The notes: generated by a model from the sequence alone, not told the origin. A stretch of 14,540 bases of DNA from DATAFF01 sp036265615 (GCA_036265615.1 DATAOT010000181.1:1-14540), one strand, 5' to 3'; counted from the stretch's first letter, positions 6,937 through 14,278 are shown. Numbers and translations are program-made.

Positions 6937-8484
6937 ATGGCCACGCCCGACGCCGACCGCATCGACCCGCGACGCCTCGTCGCCTTCATCGCCATGGTGT
7001 TCGGCATGTTCATGGCGATCCTCGACATCCAGATCGTCTCGGCCTCGCTCACCGAGATCCAGGCCGGCCTTGCCGCAAGCGCTGACGAGATCCCTTGGGT
7101 CCAGACCGCCTATCTGATCGCCGAGGTCGTCATGATCCCGCTTTCCGGCTACCTGTCGCGAGCGCTTGGCACCCGCATCGTGTTCGCCGTGTCGGCCGGC
7201 GGTTTCACCGTCGCGAGCTTCCTGTGCGGGATTTCCACGAACATCGACCAGATGATCGTGTTCAGGGCCATTCAGGGCTTCATCGGCGGCGGCATGATCC
7301 CGACGGTGTTCGCCACCGCCTATATCGTCTTCCCGCGCTCCAAGGTCGGGGTGATCTCGCCCCTGATCGGCCTCGTCGCCACCCTCGCCCCGACCGTCGG
7401 CCCGACCGTCGGCGGCTATCTCACCGATGCGCTCTCCTGGCACTGGCTGTTCTTTGTCAACATCATCCCCGGCATCGGCGTCACCTTGGCGGCCCTGCTC
7501 CTCATCGATTTCGACGAGCCCAACCTGGCGCTGTTCAGGAAATTCGACTGGATCGGCCTCATCGCCATGGCAGGCTTCCTCGGTTCGCTCGAATATGTGC
7601 TGGAGGAAGGCCCGCGCTACGACTGGTTCGACGACGACACCATCCTGACCTTCGGCTGGGTCTCGGCAGTGTCGGCCATCGCCTTCTTTGCACGCGCCCT
7701 GACGGCCGAGCAACCGATCGTCGATCTGCGGAGCTACTCGAACCGCAATTTCGCCCTGGGCTCGCTCTTCTCCTTCGTGCTCGGCATCGGCCTTTACGGT
7801 CTCACCCTGATCTATCCCCTTTATCTCGGACGGGTCCGCGGCTACGACGCACTGATGATCGGCGAGACCATGTTCGTCTCGGGTCTTGCCATGTTCCTGA
7901 CCGCCCCGGTCGCCGGCCGCCTGGTTGCCTCGGCCGATCAGCGGCTGATGCTGATGTTCGGCTTTCTCTGCTTTGCCGTCGGCACCTGGTGGATGACTTA
8001 TGTCACCAGGGATTGGGACTTCTGGGAACTGCTCTGGCCGCAGATCTTTCGCGGCGTCGGCCTCATGTTCGCGATCATCCCGATCAACAACATCGCGCTC
8101 GGCACGCTCCCGCCCGACCGCGTCAAGAACGCATCGGGACTGTACAATCTGACCCGCAATCTGGGCGGCGCCGTCGGGCTTGCCGCCATCTACACGTTCC
8201 TCAACGACCGGACCGATCTCCACCTCGCGCGGCTGCATGAAGCCCTCAACTCGGCCTATGGGCCGGCGCTGGAGGCGCTCGAGACGCTCACCCGCAGCTT
8301 CCAGGCCTATGGTCCCGACGCCCGGACCATGGCGCTCAAGCAACTGTTCATGATGACCCATCGGGAAGGCGTGGTCATGGCCTTCTCGGACGTGTTCCTG
8401 GCCCTGACCGTGCTGTTCGTCGCTGTTGGGCTCGGCTCGCTTCTGATGAAACGGCCCGCCCCGGCCCCGGCTGGCGGCCATTAG
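6937..8484 (+). CDS. emrB: EmrB/QacA-type (DHA2) 14-TM MFS drug efflux transporter
   Basis: The 515-residue integral membrane protein has a hydrophobic pattern fitting the 14-helix DHA2 family of proton antiporters. Visible motifs are LDIQIV (about 29-34, the LDxTIV motif of TM1), the loop 2-3 motif A (GYLSRALGTR, 71-80) and the antiporter motif C (GLVATLAPTVGPTVGGYLTD, 145-164). It starts 19 bases after the emrA-like stop, so the two are one operon and should form a tripartite pump with an outer-membrane protein encoded elsewhere. The usual cargo of the family is hydrophobic toxins or plant aromatics (RmrAB in rhizobia is a relative by type). The real substrate here is unknown. It may also export a product linked to the flanking catabolic genes, but nothing in the sequence shows that. 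Confidence 0.93.
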   Translation: MATPDADRIDPRRLVAFIAMVFGMFMAILDIQIVSASLTEIQAGLAASADEIPWVQTAYLIAEVVMIPLSGYLSRALGTRIVFAVSAGGFTVASFLCGISTNIDQMIVFRAIQGFIGGGMIPTVFATAYIVFPRSKVGVISPLIGLVATLAPTVGPTVGGYLTDALSWHWLFFVNIIPGIGVTLAALLLIDFDEPNLALFRKFDWIGLIAMAGFLGSLEYVLEEGPRYDWFDDDTILTFGWVSAVSAIAFFARALTAEQPIVDLRSYSNRNFALGSLFSFVLGIGLYGLTLIYPLYLGRVRGYDALMIGETMFVSGLAMFLTAPVAGRLVASADQRLMLMFGFLCFAVGTWWMTYVTRDWDFWELLWPQIFRGVGLMFAIIPINNIALGTLPPDRVKNASGLYNLTRNLGGAVGLAAIYTFLNDRTDLHLARLHEALNSAYGPALEALETLTRSFQAYGPDARTMALKQLFMMTHREGVVMAFSDVFLALTVLFVAVGLGSLLMKRPAPAPAGGH

Positions 8485-8502
8485 GCTCGACGCGGTGAAA
8501 AC

Positions 8503-8530
8503 TTGTCAAACCATGGCGGGGTGATAGGCT
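8503..8530 (+). promoter_or_regulatory. Possible promoter of the ABC-transporter operon
   Basis: TTGTCA at 8503-8508 and TAGGCT at 8525-8530 are separated by 16 bases and resemble a sigma70-type promoter. It lies in the 75-base gap between the MFS gene and the binding-protein gene, where a new transcript is expected because the gene functions change. The -10 match is poor, so this is tentative. Confidence 0.25.
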
Positions 8531-8545
8531 CCCGATAATAATAAC

Positions 8546-8552
8546 AGGGAGA
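8546..8552 (+). promoter_or_regulatory. Ribosome binding site fixing the GTG start of the binding-protein gene
   Basis: AGGGAGA lies 7 bases before the GTG at 8560. It is the best Shine-Dalgarno match in the window, and it supports the GTG over later start codons. That fits a binding protein made in high amount. Confidence 0.65.
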
Positions 8553-8559
8553 AATCGCC

Positions 8560-9474
8560 GTGAAGAAGCACCGCTTGGAAGCAAAACCATTGAATTTACG
8601 CAGCCGCCTCTCCGCCCTGGCGCTCGGCCTGGCGGCGGCCGGAATGCTCGCCGCCGCTGGCGCCATGGCTGCCGACGTCAAGACGATCGAGCCAGGCAAG
8701 CTCACCATAGGCCTGAACGGCGACATGCCGATGACCCAGATCAAGGACGGCCAGCTCTCAGGCACCGACGGCGAATTGATGGCCTATGTCGCCAAGAAGC
8801 TTGGGCTCGAGCCCAACCCCAAGCAGATGGACTGGGCGGCCGAGATCGAGTCGACCAAGCAGGGCAAGCTCGACATCATGCATGGCGCAATGGGCTGGCT
8901 CGAGTCGCGCACCAAGATCATGACATTGAGCGAGCCGATCTATTATTTCGGGACGCTGCTGGCGCAGAAGCAGGACACCAACTATCACAGCTTTGCCGAC
9001 ATGAAGGGCCGCAAGGTCGGCACCGTCAACGGCTTCACCCTGGTCCCGGAGCTGAAGACTGTCGATGGGATCGGCGAGGTCAAGCTCTATGACACTTCCG
9101 ATGGCGTCATGCAGGACCTCCTTGCCGGCCGCATCGACATGGCCATCCTCGATCCGCCGCTGATGCAATATGCCATCTCGCAGCATCCGGAATGGAAGCT
9201 GAAACAGATCCCGGTCGATCCGGAACCGGCCAAATATCCAGTCATGTCAACGAAATACAACGTGATCTTCGGGATCAACAAGAACGAGCCCGAACTCGCC
9301 GAGGCGGTCAACGCGGCGATCAAGGACATCTGGAAGGAGTGCCTGAACGTCAAGACCATGGCCAAATACGGCCTCTCCGACAAGGCCTGGTTCATCCCGC
9401 CTGAGAAGAACCCCAGGATCGAGGTCGACAGGGACGCCACCTACAAGGCACCGACCGCCGATCATTGCTTCTGA
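8560..9474 (+). CDS. ABC transporter periplasmic solute-binding protein, family 3 (amino acid / polar compound type)
   Basis: The 304-residue precursor has a basic N-terminus, a hydrophobic Ala/Leu core (about 17-33) and a signal peptidase I site at AMA|AD, after residue 37. The mature part shows the SBP_bac_3 fold pattern: GKLTIGLNGDMPM, DGQLSGTDGELMAYVAKKLG, QGKLDIMHGAMGWLESRTKIMTLSEPIYY and DGVMQDLLAGRIDMAILD. In amino-acid-binding members an Arg after the first hinge (here R117) holds the carboxylate, and an Asp in the second lobe (near D198) holds the amine. Both are present, which suggests a zwitterionic ligand. The usual GFDVDL is changed to GTDGEL. Only two cysteines remain in the mature protein (C261, C303) and they may pair. 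The GTG start has a strong AGGGAGA site. The gene heads the transport operon. The ligand is unknown; a betaine-like amine would fit the neighbours. Confidence 0.93.
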   Translation: MKKHRLEAKPLNLRSRLSALALGLAAAGMLAAAGAMAADVKTIEPGKLTIGLNGDMPMTQIKDGQLSGTDGELMAYVAKKLGLEPNPKQMDWAAEIESTKQGKLDIMHGAMGWLESRTKIMTLSEPIYYFGTLLAQKQDTNYHSFADMKGRKVGTVNGFTLVPELKTVDGIGEVKLYDTSDGVMQDLLAGRIDMAILDPPLMQYAISQHPEWKLKQIPVDPEPAKYPVMSTKYNVIFGINKNEPELAEAVNAAIKDIWKECLNVKTMAKYGLSDKAWFIPPEKNPRIEVDRDATYKAPTADHCF

Positions 9475-9482
9475 TGCCGCAA

Positions 9483-9511
9483 GAGCTCGCCGCCGACAGG
9501 GCGGCGAGCTC
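9483..9511 (+). promoter_or_regulatory. Perfect 12-bp intergenic hairpin between binding-protein and ATPase genes
   Basis: GAGCTCGCCGCC (9483-9494) and GGCGGCGAGCTC (9500-9511) are exact inverted repeats around the loop GACAG. There is no following T-run, so this is not a standard intrinsic terminator. Hairpins after a binding-protein gene commonly block 3' exonucleases or partly stop transcription, giving more binding protein than membrane subunits. That role here is inferred. Confidence 0.75.
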
Positions 9512-9530
9512 GCCAAGGCGCCTGAGACCC

Positions 9531-10328
9531 ATGAGTGTGGAACGGCCTGGACCGGCAGGTCAGCAACCCCTCCTCCGTATAGTCGACCTGCACAAGCGCT
9601 TCGGCGAGCTCGAGGTTCTGGGCGGCATCGACCTCGACGTCTCCCGCCGCGAGAAAGTCTCGATCCTCGGACCGAGTGGTTCGGGCAAGACGACGCTGCT
9701 GCGCTGCATCAACTACCTGGAAAAACCGAGCTCGGGACGGATCTATATCGATGGCATGCTGATCGGCGAGAAGCTGGTCAATGGCAGATCAGTGCACCTG
9801 AGCGACCGCGAGCTCGCCAAGGAGCGCCGCGAGATCGGCTTCGTGTTCCAGCGCTTCAATCTCTTCCCGCATCTGACGGCACTGGAGAATGTCACGATCG
9901 CGCCGCGCAAGGTCCTCGGCCAGAGCACCGAGGAAGCGAACGACCGTGGCCGGCGTTTGCTCGAGAAGGTGGGGCTTGGCCACAAGCTCGCCGAATATCC
10001 CGAGCGCCTGTCGGGCGGGCAGCAGCAGCGGGTTGCCATCGCCCGCGTCCTCGCCATGCAGCCGAAGCTCATGCTGTTCGACGAGGCGACATCGGCGCTC
10101 GATCCCGAACTCATCGGCGAGGTGCTCAAGGTGATCCGCGAACTGGCCGAGGAAGGCCATACCATGATCCTCGTTACCCACGAGGTGCAATTTGCCGGCG
10201 AGGTTTCCGATCGCATCATCTTCATGGATCACGGCCGCATCATCGAGGAAGGCCCTCCCCGGCAGATCCTCGGCAATGCCACCCAGACGCGGACCCGCGC
10301 CTTCCTCAAGAAGCTTGCAGATCGGTAA
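9531..10328 (+). CDS. ABC transporter ATP-binding protein, polar amino acid (HisP/GlnQ) type
   Basis: From the ATG at 9531 the protein has 265 residues, the usual size for HisP/GlnQ ATPases. Walker A is GPSGSGKT (48-55), the Q-loop is FVFQRFNLFPH with Q107, the ABC signature is LSGGQQQ (160-166), Walker B is LMLFDE (180-185), and the switch histidine is H217 (LVTHEV). All catalytic residues are intact. It powers the permease pair encoded immediately downstream, on the cytoplasmic face. The frame is open upstream, and an ATG at 9474 overlaps the binding-protein stop. Using it would place the 12-bp hairpin inside the coding region and add a non-homologous leader, so 9531 is preferred. No strong ribosome binding site precedes 9531, which would fit low translation relative to the binding protein. 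Confidence 0.92.
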   Translation: MSVERPGPAGQQPLLRIVDLHKRFGELEVLGGIDLDVSRREKVSILGPSGSGKTTLLRCINYLEKPSSGRIYIDGMLIGEKLVNGRSVHLSDRELAKERREIGFVFQRFNLFPHLTALENVTIAPRKVLGQSTEEANDRGRRLLEKVGLGHKLAEYPERLSGGQQQRVAIARVLAMQPKLMLFDEATSALDPELIGEVLKVIRELAEEGHTMILVTHEVQFAGEVSDRIIFMDHGRIIEEGPPRQILGNATQTRTRAFLKKLADR

Positions 10329-10349
10329 GAAAGCGAAGGCGAGGCTGCC

Positions 10350-11015
10350 ATGGATTTCTGGACAGTGATGGTCGCGCGGTTTCCCTATTTCATGAGCCTG
10401 CTGCTCAAGGGCGCGGTGATGACGGTGACCGTGGCTGTCGGCGCGCTCGCCCTCGCTCTGGTGCTCGGGCTGCTGATCGCGCTCTTCCGAATGTCGCCCT
10501 CGCGCATTGTGAGCGGCTTTGCCTATGTCTACACCGAGTTCCTGCGCGGCACGCCCGCTCTTGCCCAGCTGTTCGTCATCTATTTCGGGCTGCCGGATAT
10601 CGGCATCGAGCTCAAGCCGGTCGAGGCTGCGATCATCGGTCTCGGAATCAATGGCTCGGCCTATCTCTCGGAAGTCTACCGGGCCGGCATCCAGGCCATC
10701 CACAGGGGCCAGGTCGAGGCCGCCTTGTCGCTCGGGATGACCCCGCTCGGCAGCATGCGAGACATCGTCCTGCCGCAGGCGATCCGGATCATGCTGCCGC
10801 CCATCACCAACTTCTCGATCACGCTTCTCAAGGACACCGCTCTCGTTTCGGTGGTCGCCGTCCCGGAGATCATGTTCTACGCCCGCAATCTCGTCACCGA
10901 GACCTTCCAGAGCATGCATGTCTATCTGCTTGCTGCCGCAATCTATCTGGCGATGACCATCCCGATGTCGCGGCTCGTCGCCTATCTCGAACGCACGCGT
11001 CGGGCATGGAGCTAG
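10350..11015 (+). CDS. ABC transporter permease, HisQ/HisM (GlnP) family, first of two
   Basis: The 221-residue inner-membrane protein has about five helices. The EAA loop that docks on the ATPase is clear at about 123-142 (EAALSLGMTPLGSMRDIVLP), and the upstream FLRGTPALAQLF pattern is typical of polar amino acid permeases. It begins 21 bases after the ATPase stop, with AAGGCGAGG as ribosome binding site. Together with the second permease 4 bases downstream it should form the heterodimeric channel that receives substrate from the family-3 binding protein. Nothing appears broken or fused. Confidence 0.93.
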   Translation: MDFWTVMVARFPYFMSLLLKGAVMTVTVAVGALALALVLGLLIALFRMSPSRIVSGFAYVYTEFLRGTPALAQLFVIYFGLPDIGIELKPVEAAIIGLGINGSAYLSEVYRAGIQAIHRGQVEAALSLGMTPLGSMRDIVLPQAIRIMLPPITNFSITLLKDTALVSVVAVPEIMFYARNLVTETFQSMHVYLLAAAIYLAMTIPMSRLVAYLERTRRAWS

Positions 11016-11019
11016 AGCC

Positions 11020-11697
11020 ATGCCGCGATTGCTCGATATCTATCGAGACAACATCCGGGACTGGTTTCCGGAGATGCTCAGCGCCTGTCTCGGGACCCTG
11101 AAGCTTTCGCTCTTCGCATTCATTGTCGCATCCGCACTCGGCTTGATCGTGGCGCTGCTCAGGATCTCGTCGCGGCGGTCCCCGCGCTGGCTCGCCATCA
11201 GCTTCATCGAGGTGATGCGCGGAACACCGGCGCTGGTCATTCTCTATATCGTCTACTTCGTTCCCCCGCAGGTCGGATTGAGCTGGCTGACCTTCTCCTC
11301 CTTCACCGCGGCGGTCGCCGGCTTGGCGCTCCAGGGCGGCGCCATTCTTGCCGAGGTGTTTCGGTCCGGGATCGAGGCCCTGCATGCCGGGCAGCGCGAG
11401 GCTGCCCTGACGCTGGGCATGACGCCGGCCAAGACCATGCGTTACATCCTTCTGCCCCAGGCCATGCGCGTCGTGCTGCCGCCGGTCGGCAACTATGCCA
11501 TCGGCCTTCTCAAGGACACCTCGGTCTGTGCCCTGATCGCCGCGCCCGAGCTGATGCTGAGGGCCAAGGATCTCGCCTCGTCGAGCTTCGAGCCCATGGC
11601 GGTGTTCTGCCTGGCGGCGCTGTTCTACTTCTTCATGAGCTACCCGCTTTCGCTCGCCGTGCGCTACATGGAGTACCGGCTGGGCCGCCACGGTTGA
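11020..11697 (+). CDS. ABC transporter permease, HisQ/HisM (GlnP) family, second of two
   Basis: The 225-residue inner-membrane protein is homologous to the preceding permease. The shared patterns are VMRGTPALVILYIVYF (about 66-81), the EAA loop EAALTLGMTPAKTMRYILLP (127-146), and the block LPPVGNYAIGLLKDTSV. The ATG lies 4 bases after the stop of the first permease, which suggests translational coupling and a 1:1 ratio in the complex. The two permeases have clearly diverged, so this is an old heterodimer and not a recent duplication. Substrate choice depends mainly on the binding protein. Confidence 0.93.
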   Translation: MPRLLDIYRDNIRDWFPEMLSACLGTLKLSLFAFIVASALGLIVALLRISSRRSPRWLAISFIEVMRGTPALVILYIVYFVPPQVGLSWLTFSSFTAAVAGLALQGGAILAEVFRSGIEALHAGQREAALTLGMTPAKTMRYILLPQAMRVVLPPVGNYAIGLLKDTSVCALIAAPELMLRAKDLASSSFEPMAVFCLAALFYFFMSYPLSLAVRYMEYRLGRHG

Positions 11698-11703
11698 AAC
11701 CAC

Positions 11704-11708
11704 GGGAG
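11704..11708 (+). promoter_or_regulatory. Ribosome binding site deciding the start of the enolase-superfamily gene
   Basis: GGGAG at 11704-11708 sits 8 bases before the ATG at 11717. A GTG at 11708 is in frame but overlaps this site and has none of its own, so translation should start at 11717. Confidence 0.6.
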
Positions 11709-11716
11709 TGTTCGAA

Positions 11717-12880
11717 ATGAAGGTCGCCAAGCTCGAAACCTTTGTCGCTCGGATACCCTACAGGCACGCCGAGACGAGTTCGCTCATCAATCGCGGCGGC
11801 GTGAGCGACGTGATCGTCAAGCTGACGACGAAAGACGGCATGGTCGGCTGGGGCGAATGCACCCGGGCCGCCGATGTCAAAGGCATCGAAAGCGCAGTTC
11901 AGGCGATGGCGCCGCTCGTCATCGGCCGCAGCATCTGGGACACCGAAGCGATCCAGCGCGACCTCGCTGTGCATGCCGTCTGGGCCTTTCAGCCGATGAC
12001 CGGAAATTTCGCTTACGCCGGCATCGACATGGCTCTCTGGGACCTCTGCGGCAAAGCCTGCGGACAGCCGCTTTACCGCCTGTTGGGGGGCGCCATGCGC
12101 GATGCCGTCGACTATTTCTACTACATGGAATGGGGCACGCCCGACAGCATCGCTGCCCAAGCAAGGGAGGGTGTCCGCCGCAACTACCAGGTCTATTACA
12201 TCAAGGTCGGGGTCGACGAGCAGCAGGAGGAGGACATGCTCGAAGCGCTGCGCGACACGATCGGGCCGGCCGGCAGGATCCGGATCGACGTGAATCAGGC
12301 GTGGACGATCCCCGAAGCAGCGCGCCTCCTCAAGCGCTGGCACTTGAGGTTCGACATCGACTTCGTCGAGGCGCCGGTCCGCATCGATCCGGTCGAGAAC
12401 ATGCTCGATTTGAGGAAGCTGGTTGATGTCCCTTTCTGCGTCAATGAGGGACTGTGGCGCGAGGCCGACGCCTACCGGCTGATCAAGAGCCGGTGCGGCG
12501 ACTATCTCTGCTACAGCCAATACTGGGTCGGTTCGCTCGCCCGCTTTCACCTGTTCAACCATATGAGCCATCTCGAGGGCTGGCGGGTGGTGAAGCATAC
12601 CCATGGCGAGCACGGGCTCACGGCAGCGGCCGGCCAGCATGCCATGCTGGCAGCGCCCAACGCCGCCGCAGGAAGCCAGCAGACCGCTCAGATGATGGAG
12701 GACGACATTCTCACCAAGCCCATTCCGATCGCCGAGGGCCCGCGCTGGGGGCTGATCGAGGGGCCCGGGCTCGGCGTCGAGGTCGACGAGGACAAGCTGC
12801 GCCGCTTCGATGCGGATTTCCGGAAGCGGGGCGACTTCCCGACCTATGTCGGGAAGGTGGAGATGCCGAGGAGCAGCTGA
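11717..12880 (+). CDS. Enolase-superfamily (mandelate racemase/muconate lactonizing type) protein with altered active site
   Basis: The 387-residue protein has the two-domain enolase-superfamily layout: an N-terminal capping domain with DMALWDLCGKACGQPLYRLLGG (about 105-126), then a TIM barrel. The predicted Mg2+ ligands are D191 (RIDVNQAW), E218 (DFVEAPV) and E244 (CVNEGLW). Of the Lys-x-Lys base motif only the second Lys is kept, as K163 (Y161-I-K163). The position that is Lys in muconate lactonizing enzymes and Asp in mandelate racemases, five before the conserved Gly, is Ser267. A His-rich loop (KHTHGEHG, about 293-300) could supply the opposite base, as His297 does in mandelate racemase. 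Members abstract a proton alpha to a carboxylate to racemise, epimerise, dehydrate or cycloisomerise acids. Its place in the transporter operon, 19 bases after the permease, suggests it acts on the imported compound. The betaine epimerase HpbD is in this superfamily, but the catalytic residues differ, so I do not assign that activity. Confidence 0.88.
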   Translation: MKVAKLETFVARIPYRHAETSSLINRGGVSDVIVKLTTKDGMVGWGECTRAADVKGIESAVQAMAPLVIGRSIWDTEAIQRDLAVHAVWAFQPMTGNFAYAGIDMALWDLCGKACGQPLYRLLGGAMRDAVDYFYYMEWGTPDSIAAQAREGVRRNYQVYYIKVGVDEQQEEDMLEALRDTIGPAGRIRIDVNQAWTIPEAARLLKRWHLRFDIDFVEAPVRIDPVENMLDLRKLVDVPFCVNEGLWREADAYRLIKSRCGDYLCYSQYWVGSLARFHLFNHMSHLEGWRVVKHTHGEHGLTAAAGQHAMLAAPNAAAGSQQTAQMMEDDILTKPIPIAEGPRWGLIEGPGLGVEVDEDKLRRFDADFRKRGDFPTYVGKVEMPRSS

Positions 12881-12888
12881 GAGCTCGC

Positions 12889-13920
12889 GTGCGGCCGATC
12901 TTTCACCCGAAGCTCGTCAATGGCCGCTATGGCGACCCGGCGCTCTACGTCGAGATGCAGTTCGAGGCGCGGGCGATTCTCCTCGACCTCGGAGACATCT
13001 CGATCCTGCCGTCGCGCAAGATCAATCGGCTCGAGCACATCTTCGTCTCGCACGCGCATATCGACCACTTCTTCGGGTTCGATCGTCTGTTGCGGACGCT
13101 GGTCGGTCGGGCAAAAATCCTCCATCTCTACGGTCCGGCGGGTTTCATCGACCAGATCTGCCACAAGCTGCACGCCTATCGCTGGAACCTGGTCGAGCGC
13201 TATGATTTCGATCTCGTCCTCGTTGTCTGCGAGGTGCTTTCGCAGGACGAGGCCCGAACGGCGCGATTGCGCCTGAGCCGCGCCTTTGTTCCCGAGCAAG
13301 GCGGACATCGGCGGATCGGGCGGGGATTGCTTCACAGCGAGTCGGCATTTCGCGTCCGAACGGCAATTCTCGAGCATCGCACGCCCTGTCTGGGTTTCGC
13401 CGTTGAGGAATCGATGCATGTCAACATTTGGAAAAATCGCCTCCTCGAGCTTGGGCTCCCCGTCGGCCCCTGGCTTCGCGAATTGAAGCGCATCGTCCTC
13501 GAAAACCAGGCCGACGATGTTCCTGTCAGGATCGGCTGGCAGCCGAGCGACCGGGAGCTGCCGCTCGGAGTGCTTCGCAGTGCGGTGAAAATAACGGCCG
13601 GTCAAAAGATCGGTTACGTCACCGATGTTGCCGACACGCCGCTCAATCGCGATCTGATCATCGATCTCGTGCGCCATGCCGATCTGCTGTTCATCGAGGC
13701 CCCGTTTGCCGCTGCCGATGCCGCGCTCGCCGCCGCGCGTGCCCATCTCACCACGACCGCTGCCGGTGAAATCGCTCGCGAGGCCGAGGTGCGCCGGGTC
13801 GAGCCGTTCCACTTTTCGCCTCGTTATGAGGGAGAAGAGGAAAGAATGATCGAAGAGGTCATGGCGGCGTTTCGCGCCCGTCGGCTTCAGAATGACCGGC
13901 GAGGTGCTGAGGCGCGCTGA
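12889..13920 (+). CDS. RNase Z-like metallo-beta-lactamase-fold hydrolase
   Basis: The GTG start gives 343 residues opening VRPIFHPKLVNGRYGDPALYV, a natural beginning for this family. The zinc motif is SHAHIDHFFG (54-63; H55, H57, D59, H60). Further ligand candidates are H163 in LEHRTPCLGF, D246 in IGYVTDVAD, and H308 in FHFSPRY. The C-terminal block (H286 through AAGEIA to HFSPRY) strongly resembles RNase Z, but the HEAT motif reads IEAPF and I see no flexible exosite arm for tRNA. It is therefore more likely a paralogue acting on a small phosphodiester, lactone or ester than the housekeeping tRNA enzyme. It starts 8 bases after the enolase-superfamily stop. A GAGGAG at 12868-12873 is rather far (15 bases) from the GTG. 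It is the last gene of the six-gene plus-strand run. The true reaction is unknown. Confidence 0.85.
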   Translation: MRPIFHPKLVNGRYGDPALYVEMQFEARAILLDLGDISILPSRKINRLEHIFVSHAHIDHFFGFDRLLRTLVGRAKILHLYGPAGFIDQICHKLHAYRWNLVERYDFDLVLVVCEVLSQDEARTARLRLSRAFVPEQGGHRRIGRGLLHSESAFRVRTAILEHRTPCLGFAVEESMHVNIWKNRLLELGLPVGPWLRELKRIVLENQADDVPVRIGWQPSDRELPLGVLRSAVKITAGQKIGYVTDVADTPLNRDLIIDLVRHADLLFIEAPFAAADAALAAARAHLTTTAAGEIAREAEVRRVEPFHFSPRYEGEEERMIEEVMAAFRARRLQNDRRGAEAR

Positions 13921-14135
13921 AGCGAGGTGATCCAGAAACCGACATAGAGCAGCGCCCACAACAGCGCGATTGCTCCCGTGAACAGGCCGACGCGCCACCA
14001 GATGCGAGCCCACTGGGGTGCTTGTACGGCATTTTTACCAGCGCTTCGCGGGTCCTCAGGCAAAAGCTCGGCGATGAGCACTTCCAGAGGACCGTCCCTT
14101 GGCGAGCACAGGCCTTCTTCGGTGCTGCTCGCCAC
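13887..14135 (-). CDS. Small single-TM hypothetical protein, doubtful, possibly a gene remnant
   Basis: The 82-codon GTG-started frame encodes an acidic N-terminal part (EVLIAELLPEDPRS) and one clear TM helix (VGLFTGAIALLWALLYVGFWI, about 50-70), then a short basic tail. It overlaps the end of the convergent RNase Z-like gene by 34 bases. No ribosome binding site is visible, and a TAG closes the frame a short way upstream. The pattern of a LLPEDPR-like linker followed by a helix recalls the junction in phospholipase D-VTT fusion proteins, so it may be a decayed fragment. That likeness is weak. The clear TM segment favours some past or present coding use. Confidence 0.3.
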   Translation of the reverse strand: MASSTEEGLCSPRDGPLEVLIAELLPEDPRSAGKNAVQAPQWARIWWRVGLFTGAIALLWALLYVGFWITSLQRASAPRRSF

Positions 14136-14278
14136 GCGACAGACAGCCCGCCGGGTGCGCTCCTACAGGTCAGGCCGATGACACGGTGGTGAAGCGAGAT
14201 CAGCGGAGAATGGATGGTGTTGAGCGCAGAGGCATAAGGGGGACCGGCAATCCGGCCACCCCTTGCTTGAACCAGGAC
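13921..14278. other. Poorly coding stretch between the operon end and the phage gene
   Basis: These 358 bases hold no confident gene. They contain most of the doubtful 82-codon minus-strand frame and, near the right end, a hairpin next to the terminase stop. I see no tRNA, no T-rich terminator for the RNase Z-like gene, and no obvious att repeat. A phage attachment site could lie here, but one end alone cannot show it. Confidence 0.5.
14236..14264 (-). terminator. Hairpin 14 bases after the terminase stop, candidate terminator
   Basis: Read on the minus strand, AAGGGG, a bulged T and GGCCGG pair with CCGGTC and CCCCTT around the loop ATTG. This gives a 12-bp stem with one wobble pair and a one-base bulge. 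It is very GC-rich and close to the end of the phage gene. The base run after it is not T-rich, so termination efficiency is uncertain. Confidence 0.45.

Noticed and set aside
7389..7412. A direct repeat of GACCGTCGGCC in the MFS gene
   Set aside because: It encodes the TVGPTVGG part of the conserved antiporter motif C, so protein constraint explains it.
6772..8481. A 569-codon open frame on the minus strand opposite the MFS gene
   Set aside because: Its composition is highly charged and repetitive (Asp, Glu, Gly, Arg, His) with no fold pattern. The opposite strand encodes an obvious 14-TM transporter.
9789..11021. A 410-codon open frame on the minus strand opposite the ATPase and first permease
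   Set aside because: It spans two real genes and their gap on the other strand and has only low-complexity charged sequence, as expected for a shadow frame.
12844..14013. A 389-codon open frame on the minus strand opposite the RNase Z-like gene
   Set aside because: The plus-strand protein has intact zinc motifs. The antisense frame has no motif and is a GC-driven shadow.
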